Shown here piece by piece: positions 27,065-35,271 of a stretch of 64,000 nt of DNA; within the stretch, counting starts at the first letter, position 1, and the number at the start of each line of letters is the position of its first letter. The notes under the pieces were generated by a model. It did not search any database. It worked only from the letters and a program-made list of their open reading frames with translations, and was not told the origin of the DNA. Both the position numbers and the translations under genes were made by a program. The DNA comes from Enterococcus rotai (GTDB lineage: Bacteria > Bacillota > Bacilli > Lactobacillales > Enterococcaceae), in NCBI RefSeq assembly GCF_001465345.1, contig NZ_CP013655.1, forward strand, positions 2,218,102-2,282,101, in the 5' to 3' direction.

Positions 27065-27424
27065 ATGATTAAACAGGAGTTAGTAACACTTGAATTAAAA
27101 ATACAGCAAGAAGATGTTCGCTCAGATAAAAAACAACTAGCGCAACTGGTTCATGATAATTATTTAGAATTTGGTCGTTCTGGCAAGGTCTGGAAAAAAG
27201 CGGATCTTTTGGTAAGTGATCAAAAGATTCCTCAACTCCATATTCAATCAAGTGAATTCTCAGTTCAAAAAGTTGGTGAAAGATCTTACTTAGTGAGCTA
27301 TCTTACTACAGAAAAAGAGACAGGTAAGCAAACCAATAGATGTTCTCTTTGGGTAAAGGAAGAGAATGCTTGGCAACTTTTATTTCATGAAGGAAATGAT
27401 TTCATTGAAGAAGACAAGTCATGA
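27065..27424 (+). CDS. DUF4440/SnoaL-like (NTF2-fold) small protein
   Basis: 119 residues. The opening ELVTLELKIQQEDVRSDKKQ followed by LVHDNYLEFGRSGKVWKKAD is characteristic of DUF4440 members of the NTF2-like superfamily (a long helix, then FxExGxSG). The C-terminus CSLWVKEENAWQLLFHEGN gives the final strands. Such proteins bind small ligands or act as enzymes; nothing narrows this one down. GGGGGAGGG is upstream. Confidence 0.75.
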   Translation: MIKQELVTLELKIQQEDVRSDKKQLAQLVHDNYLEFGRSGKVWKKADLLVSDQKIPQLHIQSSEFSVQKVGERSYLVSYLTTEKETGKQTNRCSLWVKEENAWQLLFHEGNDFIEEDKS

Positions 27425-27548
27425 CAGCAACCAATTTTATAAATGGTCTGCATCTTAAAATAACGAAGACAACAGATTTTACTATTTACCTTCCTGCAAA
27501 ACAATGAGATAATGGCTCTGAAAAAGATTAAATTTGGAGGGAAATAAG

Positions 27549-28808
27549 TTGGGAGATTCATTAGTTCAAAATCAGTGTCGTAATTGTGGGGGAGCGATCA
27601 CTGATCCAGAAACAAAAAATTGTCCTCATTGTGGGACGTCACAAGATATTGTTCAAACAACGATCGATGAAAAAAACAAAAATGTGGAGTTATGTCCAAA
27701 TTGTGGCTCACCAGTAACGTTTAATATTGAAAACCAACAGTTTGCTTGTGATTTTTGTCATTCTACCTTTACGACAAAAGCTGAAAAAGACTTTGATAAT
27801 TTGACGTTTGAGCCAGATAATTTGATTCCATTTCAAGTACCAGAAGGCTTAGCCAAAAAACGATTTTTTGAATGGTTGATCAAAGGGGCGAATGTTCCTT
27901 TAGACATTCTTGGAAAAATCACTAATCTTCAACTTGAACAAGTTTTTATTCCATATATGGGTGCGACTGTGGTTTATGAAGGATCGTGGGGTGCTGATAT
28001 TGGGTATAATCGTTCTGAAAGCTATACAGAGTATGTAACAAAAGAAGACAAAAAAGGCAACAAGTATTCTGAACCAGTCACAAAAACTCGAACAGTTGTC
28101 GATTGGAATCATTCAAGTGATATTTTTTCAGGAACAGCATTCAAAAGTGATCTGATCAATAATGAATTGACGGGCTCAGTTGCAGAATTTGCAAAAAGTG
28201 TTAGTCATTTGGCTTTTGTACCAGATGTAAAACCCTTTGATGAGCATTATACGGCAGGGACTCGTCAAATGAAGATTTCATCAGATAAAGTATCAGAAGT
28301 TTTGCGTTCGATTCGTGATTTTGCCAAGGAAGAAGCAGAAAAAACGATGCATAGCGTGTTACCAGGGGATAAAAATAAAAATGCGAAAGTAACGAAATTT
28401 ACGTATGATTTAACTTCAAAATACACATATGTTCCTTTTTGGAAAATTATGTATAAGTATGAAGGAATCGATTATATTGTAATCGTTACAGCAGCTAAAA
28501 AAGATAAAATCGAAATGGATGGTAGCCGCCCAATGAGTCAAGAAGATTCGACTGTTGAAAAAGCGCTGAAAAAAAATGGTCGATATGGTCTATTAGCAAG
28601 TTTGTTATTCTTTGTAGTGAATGCAATGAATATACTTCCTGATGCTACAGGACCATTTACTGCGATACTTGTTTTAGTTGGAATAGGTGTTTGGATTTAT
28701 TTTGCGATCAAGCGTCATAGATTCTTAAGTACCAATAAAAAACATCTTAAAAATAATTTACATGAATATCCAGATTATGTAAGTCTACTAAAACAATATC
28801 CAGAATAG
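27549..28808 (+). CDS. Double zinc-ribbon protein with C-terminal membrane helices
   Basis: 419 residues from TTG 27549, with GGAGGG about 8 bases upstream. Four C-x-x-C pairs make two zinc ribbons in the first 75 residues: CRNCGG with CPHCGT, then CPNCGS with CDFCHS. A long middle part (about 85-340) of mixed beta character follows, including a charged loop rich in Thr and Lys. Two hydrophobic helices (about 352-372 and 375-395) and a cytoplasmic tail end the protein. Function unknown; the layout resembles TFIIB-ribbon membrane proteins. It is followed by a terminator. Confidence 0.75.
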   Translation: MGDSLVQNQCRNCGGAITDPETKNCPHCGTSQDIVQTTIDEKNKNVELCPNCGSPVTFNIENQQFACDFCHSTFTTKAEKDFDNLTFEPDNLIPFQVPEGLAKKRFFEWLIKGANVPLDILGKITNLQLEQVFIPYMGATVVYEGSWGADIGYNRSESYTEYVTKEDKKGNKYSEPVTKTRTVVDWNHSSDIFSGTAFKSDLINNELTGSVAEFAKSVSHLAFVPDVKPFDEHYTAGTRQMKISSDKVSEVLRSIRDFAKEEAEKTMHSVLPGDKNKNAKVTKFTYDLTSKYTYVPFWKIMYKYEGIDYIVIVTAAKKDKIEMDGSRPMSQEDSTVEKALKKNGRYGLLASLLFFVVNAMNILPDATGPFTAILVLVGIGVWIYFAIKRHRFLSTNKKHLKNNLHEYPDYVSLLKQYPE

Positions 28809-28851
28809 TGTCAAATAGTTGAAAGCAATGACTACCATTTATTTAGATGCC

Positions 28852-28898
28852 ATGTGGCTGGGATATGACTCGCTGAGTTGTGTCCTAGCCACATTTTT
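28852..28898 (+). terminator. Long-hairpin terminator
   Basis: ATGTGGCTGGGATATGACTC pairs imperfectly with the segment ending GTGTCCTAGCCACAT around the GCTGA loop, followed by TTTTTGT. It separates the zinc-ribbon gene from the next two-gene unit. Confidence 0.75.
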
Positions 28899-29012
28899 GT
28901 TTGGACTCGTGATTATTTCATTTAAGTTTGGCAGGTTATTCTAAAATTTTTTATTTTGTGCTATTATTATGTATAATTGTAAAAAATAAATTAATTTAAG
29001 GAGTGCAATTGA

Positions 29013-29555
29013 ATGGAAATGGTAGATATGTTAGGGAAACTGAATCTGAGCCCTAGCACAAAGAATAAAATAGACCCTACTCAAATTTCAGTAGAAAAAA
29101 ATGTTATTGCATTTGACGATCGAACGATTCAAATTAGTAATGTTTCGCAATTATTTGTGGCAGAACCAGATTCAAAAATACCTTGGCTAGCAGCTTTATT
29201 GTTTATGTTTTTTACAGGAGGCTTTGTTCAAGGTTATTTTTGGGGCATATTAGGAATGATCATCACTGGTTTTTATATCTTTTTAGTTATTATGAGTAAC
29301 TTAAATAAAGGGTATTATATTTATGTCAATCTGAATTCTGGTTTTACTTATTTGATCCATTGCGAAAATCAAGCATTTGCGGAACGAGCGCGCGGTGTGA
29401 TCGAAAATTGTATCAATGATGTGTATAGTAAAGAAAAAGTAGTGATCAATATGAAACAAGAAAATATTCAGATCGATAATCAAGTCATAAATATGGATCA
29501 AAGTATCAATGATAGCACAGTCGTATCTGGCGATAATAATGAGGTGAAGAAATGA
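29013..29555 (+). CDS. Membrane protein, DUF6232-like, with Asn/Asp-rich tail
   Basis: 180 residues. After a cytoplasmic beta-rich part (TQISVEKNVIAFDDRTIQIS), two hydrophobic segments lie at about 56-72 and 76-94, followed by YYIYVNLNSGFTYLIHCEN and a helix. This resembles DUF6232 proteins. The C-terminal tail reads INDSTVVSGDNNEVKK, a motif that recurs at the N-terminus of the next protein. AAGGAG lies upstream. It overlaps the next gene by four bases (ATGA), so the two are translated together. Confidence 0.65.
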   Translation: MEMVDMLGKLNLSPSTKNKIDPTQISVEKNVIAFDDRTIQISNVSQLFVAEPDSKIPWLAALLFMFFTGGFVQGYFWGILGMIITGFYIFLVIMSNLNKGYYIYVNLNSGFTYLIHCENQAFAERARGVIENCINDVYSKEKVVINMKQENIQIDNQVINMDQSINDSTVVSGDNNEVKK

Positions 29556-29872
29556 AGATAAGAGGAAATGATTTTGGTGGTATCAACAATTCAACTGTTG
29601 TGATTGGGAATAATAATAAGGTTACAAATGGAACGAATGAGGAAATCGATTGGGAGCAATTCTCTGCAGAGATTATGATAACGTTGACAAAACTTCCACA
29701 AGATAGTAAAGAGTTTCGAGCTTGTTCAGAGTTATTAATGGAATCGACTTCAAAGGATGAAGGAAAAGTTGCGGCATTTTTGAAAAAGCATGCAGCGCAA
29801 TTTAGTTCTGATGTTTTCAGTAACTTGGCAAGTACACTTCTTGCAGATACAATCAAGAAGCTGATGTTTTAA
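29552..29872 (+). CDS. Small protein with NNSTVVIGNNN motif and helical domain
   Basis: 106 residues. The N-terminus GGINNSTVVIGNNNKVTNG nearly repeats the tail of the preceding membrane protein. The rest (about 30-106) is helical: EEIDWEQFSAEIMITLTKL, AFLKKHAAQF, ASTLLADTIKKLMF. Short 'STVVIG' segments of this type occur at the start of some bacterial conflict-system and TIR/NTPase-linked proteins, where they may be oligomerising strands (from memory, not verified). The stop lies 180 bases before the CRISPR array. Function unknown. Confidence 0.65.
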   Translation: MKIRGNDFGGINNSTVVIGNNNKVTNGTNEEIDWEQFSAEIMITLTKLPQDSKEFRACSELLMESTSKDEGKVAAFLKKHAAQFSSDVFSNLASTLLADTIKKLMF

Positions 29873-29879
29873 TAGATAG

Positions 29880-30051
29880 TCATTATTTTGTGGTGCGAAC
29901 CTTAAGTGACCATGAAATCACTGTAGGATTCGCACCAATTTTTGCTAGAGAAAAGACGATTTTCAGCGTTTTTTCTCATGTAAATCACAGAATAGTGATA
30001 GAGTTTAGGTGGAAAGTAGTGAGTGTTATAAGAGAATACTGCTTTTTCACG
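29880..30051 (+). promoter_or_regulatory. CRISPR leader
   Basis: This AT-rich segment precedes the first repeat. GGTGCGAA (29892-29899) and TTCGCACC (29929-29936) form an 8-bp stem followed by AATTTTT. Similar GTGCGAA...TTCGCAC leaders are, as I recall, typical of type I-C arrays. The opposite end of the array carries the degenerate repeat, which fixes this side as the leader. Confidence 0.7.
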
Positions 30052-30354
30052 GTCTCACTCTGTTTAGAGTGAGTGGATTGAAATGTGAAACAAAAGAAGC
30101 GAATCTATCAGATTTGAAAAGTCTCACTCTGTTTAGAGTGAGTGGATTGAAATTAAAGGTACAATCATTATGCGTGACAAATTAGTTGGTCTCACTCTGT
30201 TTAGAGTGAGTGGATTGAAATAATTCATCGGATTTTGATATCGTGGACCATTATTGTCTCACTCTGTTTAGAGTGAGTGGATTGAAATAGTGGATCTCGG
30301 CTGCAATCATTTTGGAATCGCGTCTCACTCTGTTTAGAGTAAGTGAAGTAATTT
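30052..30354 (+). CRISPR. Orphan type I-C-like CRISPR array, 5 repeats and 4 spacers
   Basis: 33-bp repeats start at 30052, 30121, 30189, 30256 and 30322. Each begins GTCTCACTC and ends GTGGATTGAAAT, with the inner inverted repeat CTCACTC/GAGTGAG. The first four are identical; the fifth is altered in its last third (AAGTGAAGTAATTT), as expected for the trailer end. Spacers are 36, 35, 34 and 33 bases (30085-30120, 30154-30188, 30222-30255, 30289-30321). Repeat size, ATTGAAAT end and spacer lengths fit subtype I-C. No cas gene lies within the window on either side, more than 29 kb upstream and 33 kb downstream. Confidence 0.96.
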
Positions 30355-30423
30355 TACTCCTCAAAAGAGAAAATCATACTTTTCAAAGCACTTATTTTTT
30401 TGGTAGCACAACTAAAATAACTT

Positions 30424-30480
30424 AATAAATCTAGCTATTTAAATCTTTTCTTAAAACGACTCAATAGAGCTAGATTTATT
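30424..30480. repeat. 13-bp inverted repeat, possible bidirectional stop signal
   Basis: AATAAATCTAGCT (30424-30436) and AGCTAGATTTATT (30468-30480) are perfect inverted copies 31 bases apart. It lies between the CRISPR trailer and the next gene. No T-tract follows directly. Confidence 0.5.
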
Positions 30481-30603
30481 TAGTGTTCCCAATTTTTTGT
30501 CAGAAAATATAGACAAAGTTAAATACTTTATATAACATAGTAGTTATCATTGTTAATTATAACGTGGGTACAAAAGAGGGTTAAATCAAGGAGGAGTCAA
30601 TAG

Positions 30604-31530
30604 ATGAAAAAAATAGTGAAATCATCAATGGTTGTGTTGGCATTAGGATTAGGACTGTCGATTGGTTCATCTGAAGAAGCAGATGCGATGTATGAGTCGC
30701 CTTATTCTTATTTTAATGATTATGGCATAAGGCAAGGTTTATTCTCTGATGTCGATAGTCTTTATTCTAAGCGTTACCGAGCTGAAATGGATCAACTGAT
30801 GGAGAAACATGAAAAGGGCTTGATTTCTGATGATGAATTCGATGAGCTATCTGAGCAATTAACTGAAACAGACGAAAAAAATCTTCTCAAAAGAGCAACA
30901 CTATTTGAAAATTACGGACTAGTAAAAAAAGCGGATATCCAAAATATAACACACTTTGATACAGATTTTGAGGCGTATTCTTCTCTGAATGGAATTGAGC
31001 AAATGACAGCGCTCGAACAGATTCAGGGAGAAGGTGGGAACTTTAATAGCTTTAGGGAACTTGCAACGTTAAAAAAATTGAAGACGGTTATGTTAGAAGC
31101 GAATAATCAACTAACATTAAATAGTTTTAAAAATTTAAAAGAGTTAGAAACAATTCGATTATTGTTTGATGGCTATGAAGAGAATGAGGAACAACAGGAC
31201 ACAGGATTTACACAAGCACTAACAACAGATATTTCTGCCTTATCTAATTTGGATAAGCTAAACAAGATAGAAATCAGTGCTCGCGGCAGAATGGCGACGG
31301 TCACATTAAAAAAAGGGACAACTTCCTATCAACTATTTGATCCAATCGTACCATCAAAACAATTTGAAGGCGCTACAATGAAGTATTCTTCAGATAGTGA
31401 AAGTGATGAATGGCTGGAATGGAATAATTTAAACGGAGATGAAAAATACTTGGCATTTAGTTGGCGTATAGAGAAAGGGGCAAACTTTTCTTATACTGGC
31501 GAAGGACAAATTCCAATTCGTTGGAAATAA
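30604..31530 (+). CDS. Secreted leucine-rich-repeat-like protein
   Basis: 308 residues. A signal peptide (MKKIVKSSMVVLALGLGLSI..., cut near EADAM) is followed by an acidic helical part (about 40-110). Then come several degenerate leucine-rich repeats of about 22 residues: SLNGIEQMTALEQIQGEGGN, RELATLKKLKTVMLEAN, SFKNLKELETIRLL, ALSNLDKLNKIEIS. No LPxTG or WxL signal is present, so it is released or loosely held. GGAGG lies 9 bases upstream. Internalin-like ligand binding is possible but unproven. Confidence 0.7.
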   Translation: MKKIVKSSMVVLALGLGLSIGSSEEADAMYESPYSYFNDYGIRQGLFSDVDSLYSKRYRAEMDQLMEKHEKGLISDDEFDELSEQLTETDEKNLLKRATLFENYGLVKKADIQNITHFDTDFEAYSSLNGIEQMTALEQIQGEGGNFNSFRELATLKKLKTVMLEANNQLTLNSFKNLKELETIRLLFDGYEENEEQQDTGFTQALTTDISALSNLDKLNKIEISARGRMATVTLKKGTTSYQLFDPIVPSKQFEGATMKYSSDSESDEWLEWNNLNGDEKYLAFSWRIEKGANFSYTGEGQIPIRWK

Positions 31531-31540
31531 CCCACATGTA

Positions 31541-31570
31541 AACTCACTGACAAGCACAGTGAGTTTTTTA
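31541..31570 (+). terminator. Intrinsic terminator
   Basis: A perfect 9-bp stem, AACTCACTG with CAGTGAGTT, followed by TTTTA, 10 bases after the LRR gene stop. Confidence 0.85.
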
Positions 31571-31705
31571 GCTGGTGACATTATTTCTCAGAAATTTTAA
31601 CAATGATCCAAGGAATTGAGTGAGCACGGCAATAGATTACAAGGTATAATTAAAAAGTGAGAAAATACATAGTAACTTCTATAGAAGTTAAAAGGAGAAT
31701 GAAAT

Positions 31706-32653
31706 ATGATTCGAAGTGAGTTGAAAAAGAAAGCCCAAAAACATCTGCATGGCTACTATGGAAACTGGAGTTTGTTAGCTATTATTCCGAGTGTCGCCTT
31801 ATTTATCTATTTCTTTTTTATAATGATTCTGGTCCAAGTGCCAGAAAATACGGTGAACCAGTCAAATAATTACCAATCTTGGCAAGATGACTACTCTGCA
31901 AAATCAAATCGCTCGAATACTGAGTACCAAAAGGGATATGATGACGGCTATTTTGATGGTTACGATGAAGGGTATGATGATGGACTTTATCAAGAGGAGG
32001 ATTATGACGAAGATGTTTATGATGGAAAAAATTTGGACTCTATTTCTTATAAATCAAGTTTATCACCAGTGAAAAATACGACACGAACGGTTACCTATAC
32101 ACAAACAACAACAGTTGAAACACGTTTTAGCGGTTTTTTTGCTTTTTTATTCGGGCTACTGTTATTGCTTGTCACTATTTTATATCGTGGGATGGTACAA
32201 TGGGCAGCGATCGATAATGTGGAAGGGCGTAAATTTAATCTTAAATCGATCTTTACAACTTTTATTAGTGAAAATGGTAAACGAACAGTGAGTGCGAATC
32301 TGCTAGTAACGCTCTATGTTTTTTTATGGTCATTATTATTTATGATTCCTGGCGTGATCAAACAATTATCTTATAGTATGACGAACTATTTATTGAAAAA
32401 AGACCCTGAGTTAACACCAAAAGAAGCAATGGCGCTTAGCCAAGCATTAATGCAAGGCTATAAATTGGAATATTTCATTTTTTCTTATTCGTTTGCCTTA
32501 TGGCAATTTGCAACATTCTTTAGTTTTGGTTTAGCTAGTGTCTATGTTATTCCTTATTATGGTGTGTCGGAAGTGTTGTTTTTCGATCAGATCATTGCAG
32601 AGAAACACCACCTATTTTCACAAGAAAAAGAAGCGGGATTTGCTGATTTTTAG
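31706..32653 (+). CDS. DUF975-family membrane protein with Asp/Gly/Tyr-rich insert
   Basis: 315 residues. The start IRSELKKKAQKHLHGYYGNW and five to six membrane segments, with GMVQWAAIDNVEGRKFNLKS and FMIPGVIKQLSYSMTNYLLK, identify DUF975. Between the first helix and the rest, about residues 70-105 contain repeated GYDDG-type units (KGYDDGYFDGYDEGYDDG), an acidic aromatic low-complexity insert exposed outside or in a loop. The insert is not part of the usual family core. AAAGGAG precedes the ATG. Function of the family is unknown. Confidence 0.8.
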   Translation: MIRSELKKKAQKHLHGYYGNWSLLAIIPSVALFIYFFFIMILVQVPENTVNQSNNYQSWQDDYSAKSNRSNTEYQKGYDDGYFDGYDEGYDDGLYQEEDYDEDVYDGKNLDSISYKSSLSPVKNTTRTVTYTQTTTVETRFSGFFAFLFGLLLLLVTILYRGMVQWAAIDNVEGRKFNLKSIFTTFISENGKRTVSANLLVTLYVFLWSLLFMIPGVIKQLSYSMTNYLLKKDPELTPKEAMALSQALMQGYKLEYFIFSYSFALWQFATFFSFGLASVYVIPYYGVSEVLFFDQIIAEKHHLFSQEKEAGFADF

Positions 32654-32663
32654 AAGAATAAAC

Positions 32664-32710
32664 AAAAAAATAGTGCGAAAATCTTGGTTGAGATTTTCAC
32701 ACTATTTTTT
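32664..32710. terminator. Bidirectional terminator between convergent genes
   Basis: AAAAAAATAGTGCGAAAATCT (32664-32684 region) pairs with AGATTTTCACACTATTTTTT (32691-32710) around TGGTTG. A/T runs lie on both sides, and it serves the DUF975 gene and the converging AIM24 gene. Confidence 0.85.
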
Positions 32711-33408
32711 TATGAACCGGTACTAACAAAAGGGCTGATCAAACCAGCTAACCCTTCGATATTTCTTGTTTGGATCATGATTGTTCCAGTGCCGTGAAAT
32801 TCATTGACGACGCCTTCACCCGTTGTAAAGCCAAAAATACCTGAAGCGACTTTAATGTTATAATCCAAGGATTCTGACCAAGCAACAACGTGTTGATTAT
32901 CGACCACAAAAGGCTTTGTACCATCCAAATGGATTTCAACGATATCCCCGTAACTATTGATCAACAACGATCCAGAACCAGAAGTTTCCATCACGAATAA
33001 TCCACCAGTCCCACCAAAGATTGCACCGCTAAGTTTTTGACGTTTCATATTGTAAGACACGCTAGCGTCACAAGCTAAAAATGCACCTGTGTTTAAACGC
33101 CAATGTTCAGAGCCGACTTGAAGTTCTTTGATGGCACCTGGAGTTGCTGGTGCTAAAGCCACTTTTGCAGTATCTGTTAGACCGGATGCTTTTGTGATAA
33201 AGAAGCTTTCTCCGCTGGACATTGAACGCCCCAAAGCACGAATTGCGCCGCCTAAACCTGACTTTCCGTTGCTGTTCATTTTTCCTTCAAAATTGATCTC
33301 ACCATTGTGATAGACCATTGCACCGCTCTCTAATTGAATACTTTCTCCTGTTCGTAAATCCACTTCAACCAATGGAAAAACAGTATTTTCTGTCATTTTG
33401 TACTGCAT
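32710..33408 (-). CDS. AIM24-family protein
   Basis: 232 residues with the trimeric beta-sandwich AIM24 (TIGR00266) pattern: FPLVEVDLRTGESIQLESGA near the N-terminus, GGAIRALGRSMSSGESFF, and repeated strands such as GGLFVMETSGSGSLLINSYG and FGFTTGEGVVNEFHGTG. The last motif is the family's conserved C-terminal signature. The molecular role of bacterial members is not established. It converges on the DUF975 gene and shares its terminator. Confidence 0.85.
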   Translation of the reverse strand: MQYKMTENTVFPLVEVDLRTGESIQLESGAMVYHNGEINFEGKMNSNGKSGLGGAIRALGRSMSSGESFFITKASGLTDTAKVALAPATPGAIKELQVGSEHWRLNTGAFLACDASVSYNMKRQKLSGAIFGGTGGLFVMETSGSGSLLINSYGDIVEIHLDGTKPFVVDNQHVVAWSESLDYNIKVASGIFGFTTGEGVVNEFHGTGTIMIQTRNIEGLAGLISPFVSTGS

Positions 33409-33849
33409 AATACCAACCTCCTAAGCTATTTCTTTTATTAGTATACCTTATATACAGTAGGATTTCTTCAGAATTAGTTGATTTTTCTAAAAGAAGCACC
33501 TAAAAAAGGTCTCTAATAATCCAATTGTTGTAAAAGAGTGAAGCACCAAATGAAAGCAGTTTTTGCGCTAATGGATTTTAACCTCTGCCGATAAAAACGA
33601 TCGTGTTCGGTTCTTTTTTGCTCAAGAAAAATAAAAATGATGGATCATTTTTTATGTCTTAGGCTGAGGTCTCAGGCATTTTTTGGTATAAAAATGATGG
33701 AAAAGTTCAATTCAAGATAAGAAATACTAAAATAATAATTGACTTGTTGGAAGGATGTTTTATAATAGAATAAAAGTTGTTGCTAAAAAATATTTTTTAG
33801 ACATCACAAAATTTTAGTTTTTGATCAGTATTAAAGTGAGAGGTGAAGC
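33409..33849. other. 441-bp intergenic region ahead of the molybdenum/formate operon
   Basis: No gene is seen. It separates divergent transcription units and holds the promoter at 33739-33766. A weak hairpin (GGCTGAGGTCTCAGGC near 33662-33678, then ATTTTTT) could be a terminator or attenuator. I looked for a molybdenum-cofactor riboswitch and could not support one. Confidence 0.5.
33739..33766 (+). promoter_or_regulatory. Promoter of the formate/molybdenum operon
   Basis: TTGACT (33739-33744), a 16-base spacer, and TATAAT (33761-33766) lie about 84 bases before the likely mobA start. No operator was recognised. Confidence 0.75.
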
Positions 33850-34425
33850 ATTATAAACCAGATAACCGATTGTACTGCCGTCGTTTTATGTGGCGGGAAA
33901 AGCTCTCGGATGGGATTTGATAAATCCTTGCTGCAACTAGACGGAGAGTTTATGTTGCTTAGAACAGTGAAGCAGTTAAAAAAAATCTTTCCAGAGAGTT
34001 TATTAGTGACAAACAAACGAAGTAAATTTCCACCTGCTTTTTCTCATGTTGCAATACTAGAAGATCATTACCCAGAAAAGGGCCCACTTGGTGGTTTAGT
34101 TACGGCATTAGAAAATATAAAAACAAACTATTTATTTTTGCTAGCTTGTGATATTCCTAACTTGAATGTTGATTTGATTCGAAAAATGGCAAAATCCATG
34201 GAGTCATACGACGTAGTTATTTGTAAGCAAGAGAATCGTTTAGAACCTTTATTTGCTTTTTATCATGTTACTTGTTTGGCTATTTTAAAACAGCAACTTC
34301 AGACAAATGATTGGCGTATTAGAAAAGAGTTTGAGCACTTTTTGGTCAAAGTAGTTACCTTGGAATCGTCTTTTGGCTTGGAAAATGTCAATTCGCCTAA
34401 AGAATTAATGTTGTGGAATCAATGA
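33850..34425 (+). CDS. mobA: Molybdenum cofactor guanylyltransferase MobA, non-standard start
   Basis: The conserved nucleotide-binding motif VVLCGGKSSRMGFDKSLL straddles the first normal start (ATG 33910), which would cut the motif away. Upstream in frame there is no ATG, GTG or TTG before a TGA at 33844. Only ATT 33850 or ATA 33853 remain as starts, placed 4-8 bases after AGAGGTG. From 33850 the protein has 191 residues. It should transfer GMP to molybdopterin for the bis-MGD cofactor. Other motifs fit: EDHYPEKGPLGGLVTALENI and LFLLACDIPNL. It opens the operon. Confidence 0.8.
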   Translation: MINQITDCTAVVLCGGKSSRMGFDKSLLQLDGEFMLLRTVKQLKKIFPESLLVTNKRSKFPPAFSHVAILEDHYPEKGPLGGLVTALENIKTNYLFLLACDIPNLNVDLIRKMAKSMESYDVVICKQENRLEPLFAFYHVTCLAILKQQLQTNDWRIRKEFEHFLVKVVTLESSFGLENVNSPKELMLWNQ

Positions 34426-34451
34426 AATTATCTATATGAAAGGAGCTTCAG

Positions 34452-35261
34452 ATGGATTTTGAGAGTAGTCAAGATGTAGTTACAAGTTTAGGAGACAAAG
34501 CAGTAGCGAAAACTCAGTTATCTTTTATTCGATTGAGTATTTTAGGAATCATGGCGGGCTTTTTTATCGCCCTAGGATATTTATCATTTATTAGAATCTC
34601 TGGAACGATGCCAAAAAGTTGGGGAGGGTTCTCAACATTTTTAGGTGGGTGTTTATTTCCAATTGGATTGGTAGCGCTTACTTTCGTTGGCGGTGAATTG
34701 GCAACGGGGAATATGATGGTCATGACGCTAGGTGTTTTACAAAAAAAAATCAGCAGTAAAGAGTTGCTTTATAATTGGCTGATTGTTTTGTTCACAAATT
34801 GTATTGGTGGCTTTTTAGTGGCTTATTTCTTTGGTCATGTTGTTGGGTTGACGGAAGGAGCATTTTTAGAAAAGACCATTTCAGTTGCTCAAGCAAAAAT
34901 CGCAGATCCACCACTTGTCGCATTTATTTCGGGTATCGGCTGTAATATTTTTGTCTGCTTAGCGGTTTATCTTGGTGCGATGGGCAAAACGTATCTTGGT
35001 AAAATGTTTGGTCTGTGGTTTCCAGTGATGGTTTTTGTTGTTTGCGGATTTCAACATGTGGTCGCAAATGCTTTTATCATACCAGCAGCTATTTTTTCAA
35101 ATGCTAGCGGGATTCAGTGGTCGGACTATCTTGTCAATACAGTCTTTGTTTTTTTAGGAAACGCGGTTGGTGGTAGTTTATTTTTAGCAGTTCCATTGAT
35201 GTTTGTGACGGCTGAAAAAAAGGAAGCGAGTGAGCCTGATGGTATTTACGAAAAGTATTGA
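34452..35261 (+). CDS. focA: Formate/nitrite channel (FocA/NirC family)
   Basis: 269 residues with six hydrophobic helices. Family features include an N-terminal amphipathic stretch (KAVAKTQLSFIRLSILGIMA), the GGELATGNMMVMTLG segment, NWLIVLFTNCIGGFLVAYFF, and GFQHVVANAFIIPAAIFSNA with the conserved pore His. It should move formate across the membrane. It sits between mobA and the formate dehydrogenase genes, so it most likely supplies substrate. GAAAGGAG lies upstream. Confidence 0.9.
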   Translation: MDFESSQDVVTSLGDKAVAKTQLSFIRLSILGIMAGFFIALGYLSFIRISGTMPKSWGGFSTFLGGCLFPIGLVALTFVGGELATGNMMVMTLGVLQKKISSKELLYNWLIVLFTNCIGGFLVAYFFGHVVGLTEGAFLEKTISVAQAKIADPPLVAFISGIGCNIFVCLAVYLGAMGKTYLGKMFGLWFPVMVFVVCGFQHVVANAFIIPAAIFSNASGIQWSDYLVNTVFVFLGNAVGGSLFLAVPLMFVTAEKKEASEPDGIYEKY

Positions 35262-35271
35262 GGTCCATAAT

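Noticed and set aside
29890-30072. 60-residue open frame across the CRISPR leader
   Set aside because: It overlaps the leader hairpin and first repeat, which explain the sequence better.
33580-33700. Possible molybdenum-cofactor riboswitch upstream of mobA
   Set aside because: The stretch has some G/C-rich short stems, but I could not match the known Moco RNA pairing pattern. A covariance-model search would decide.
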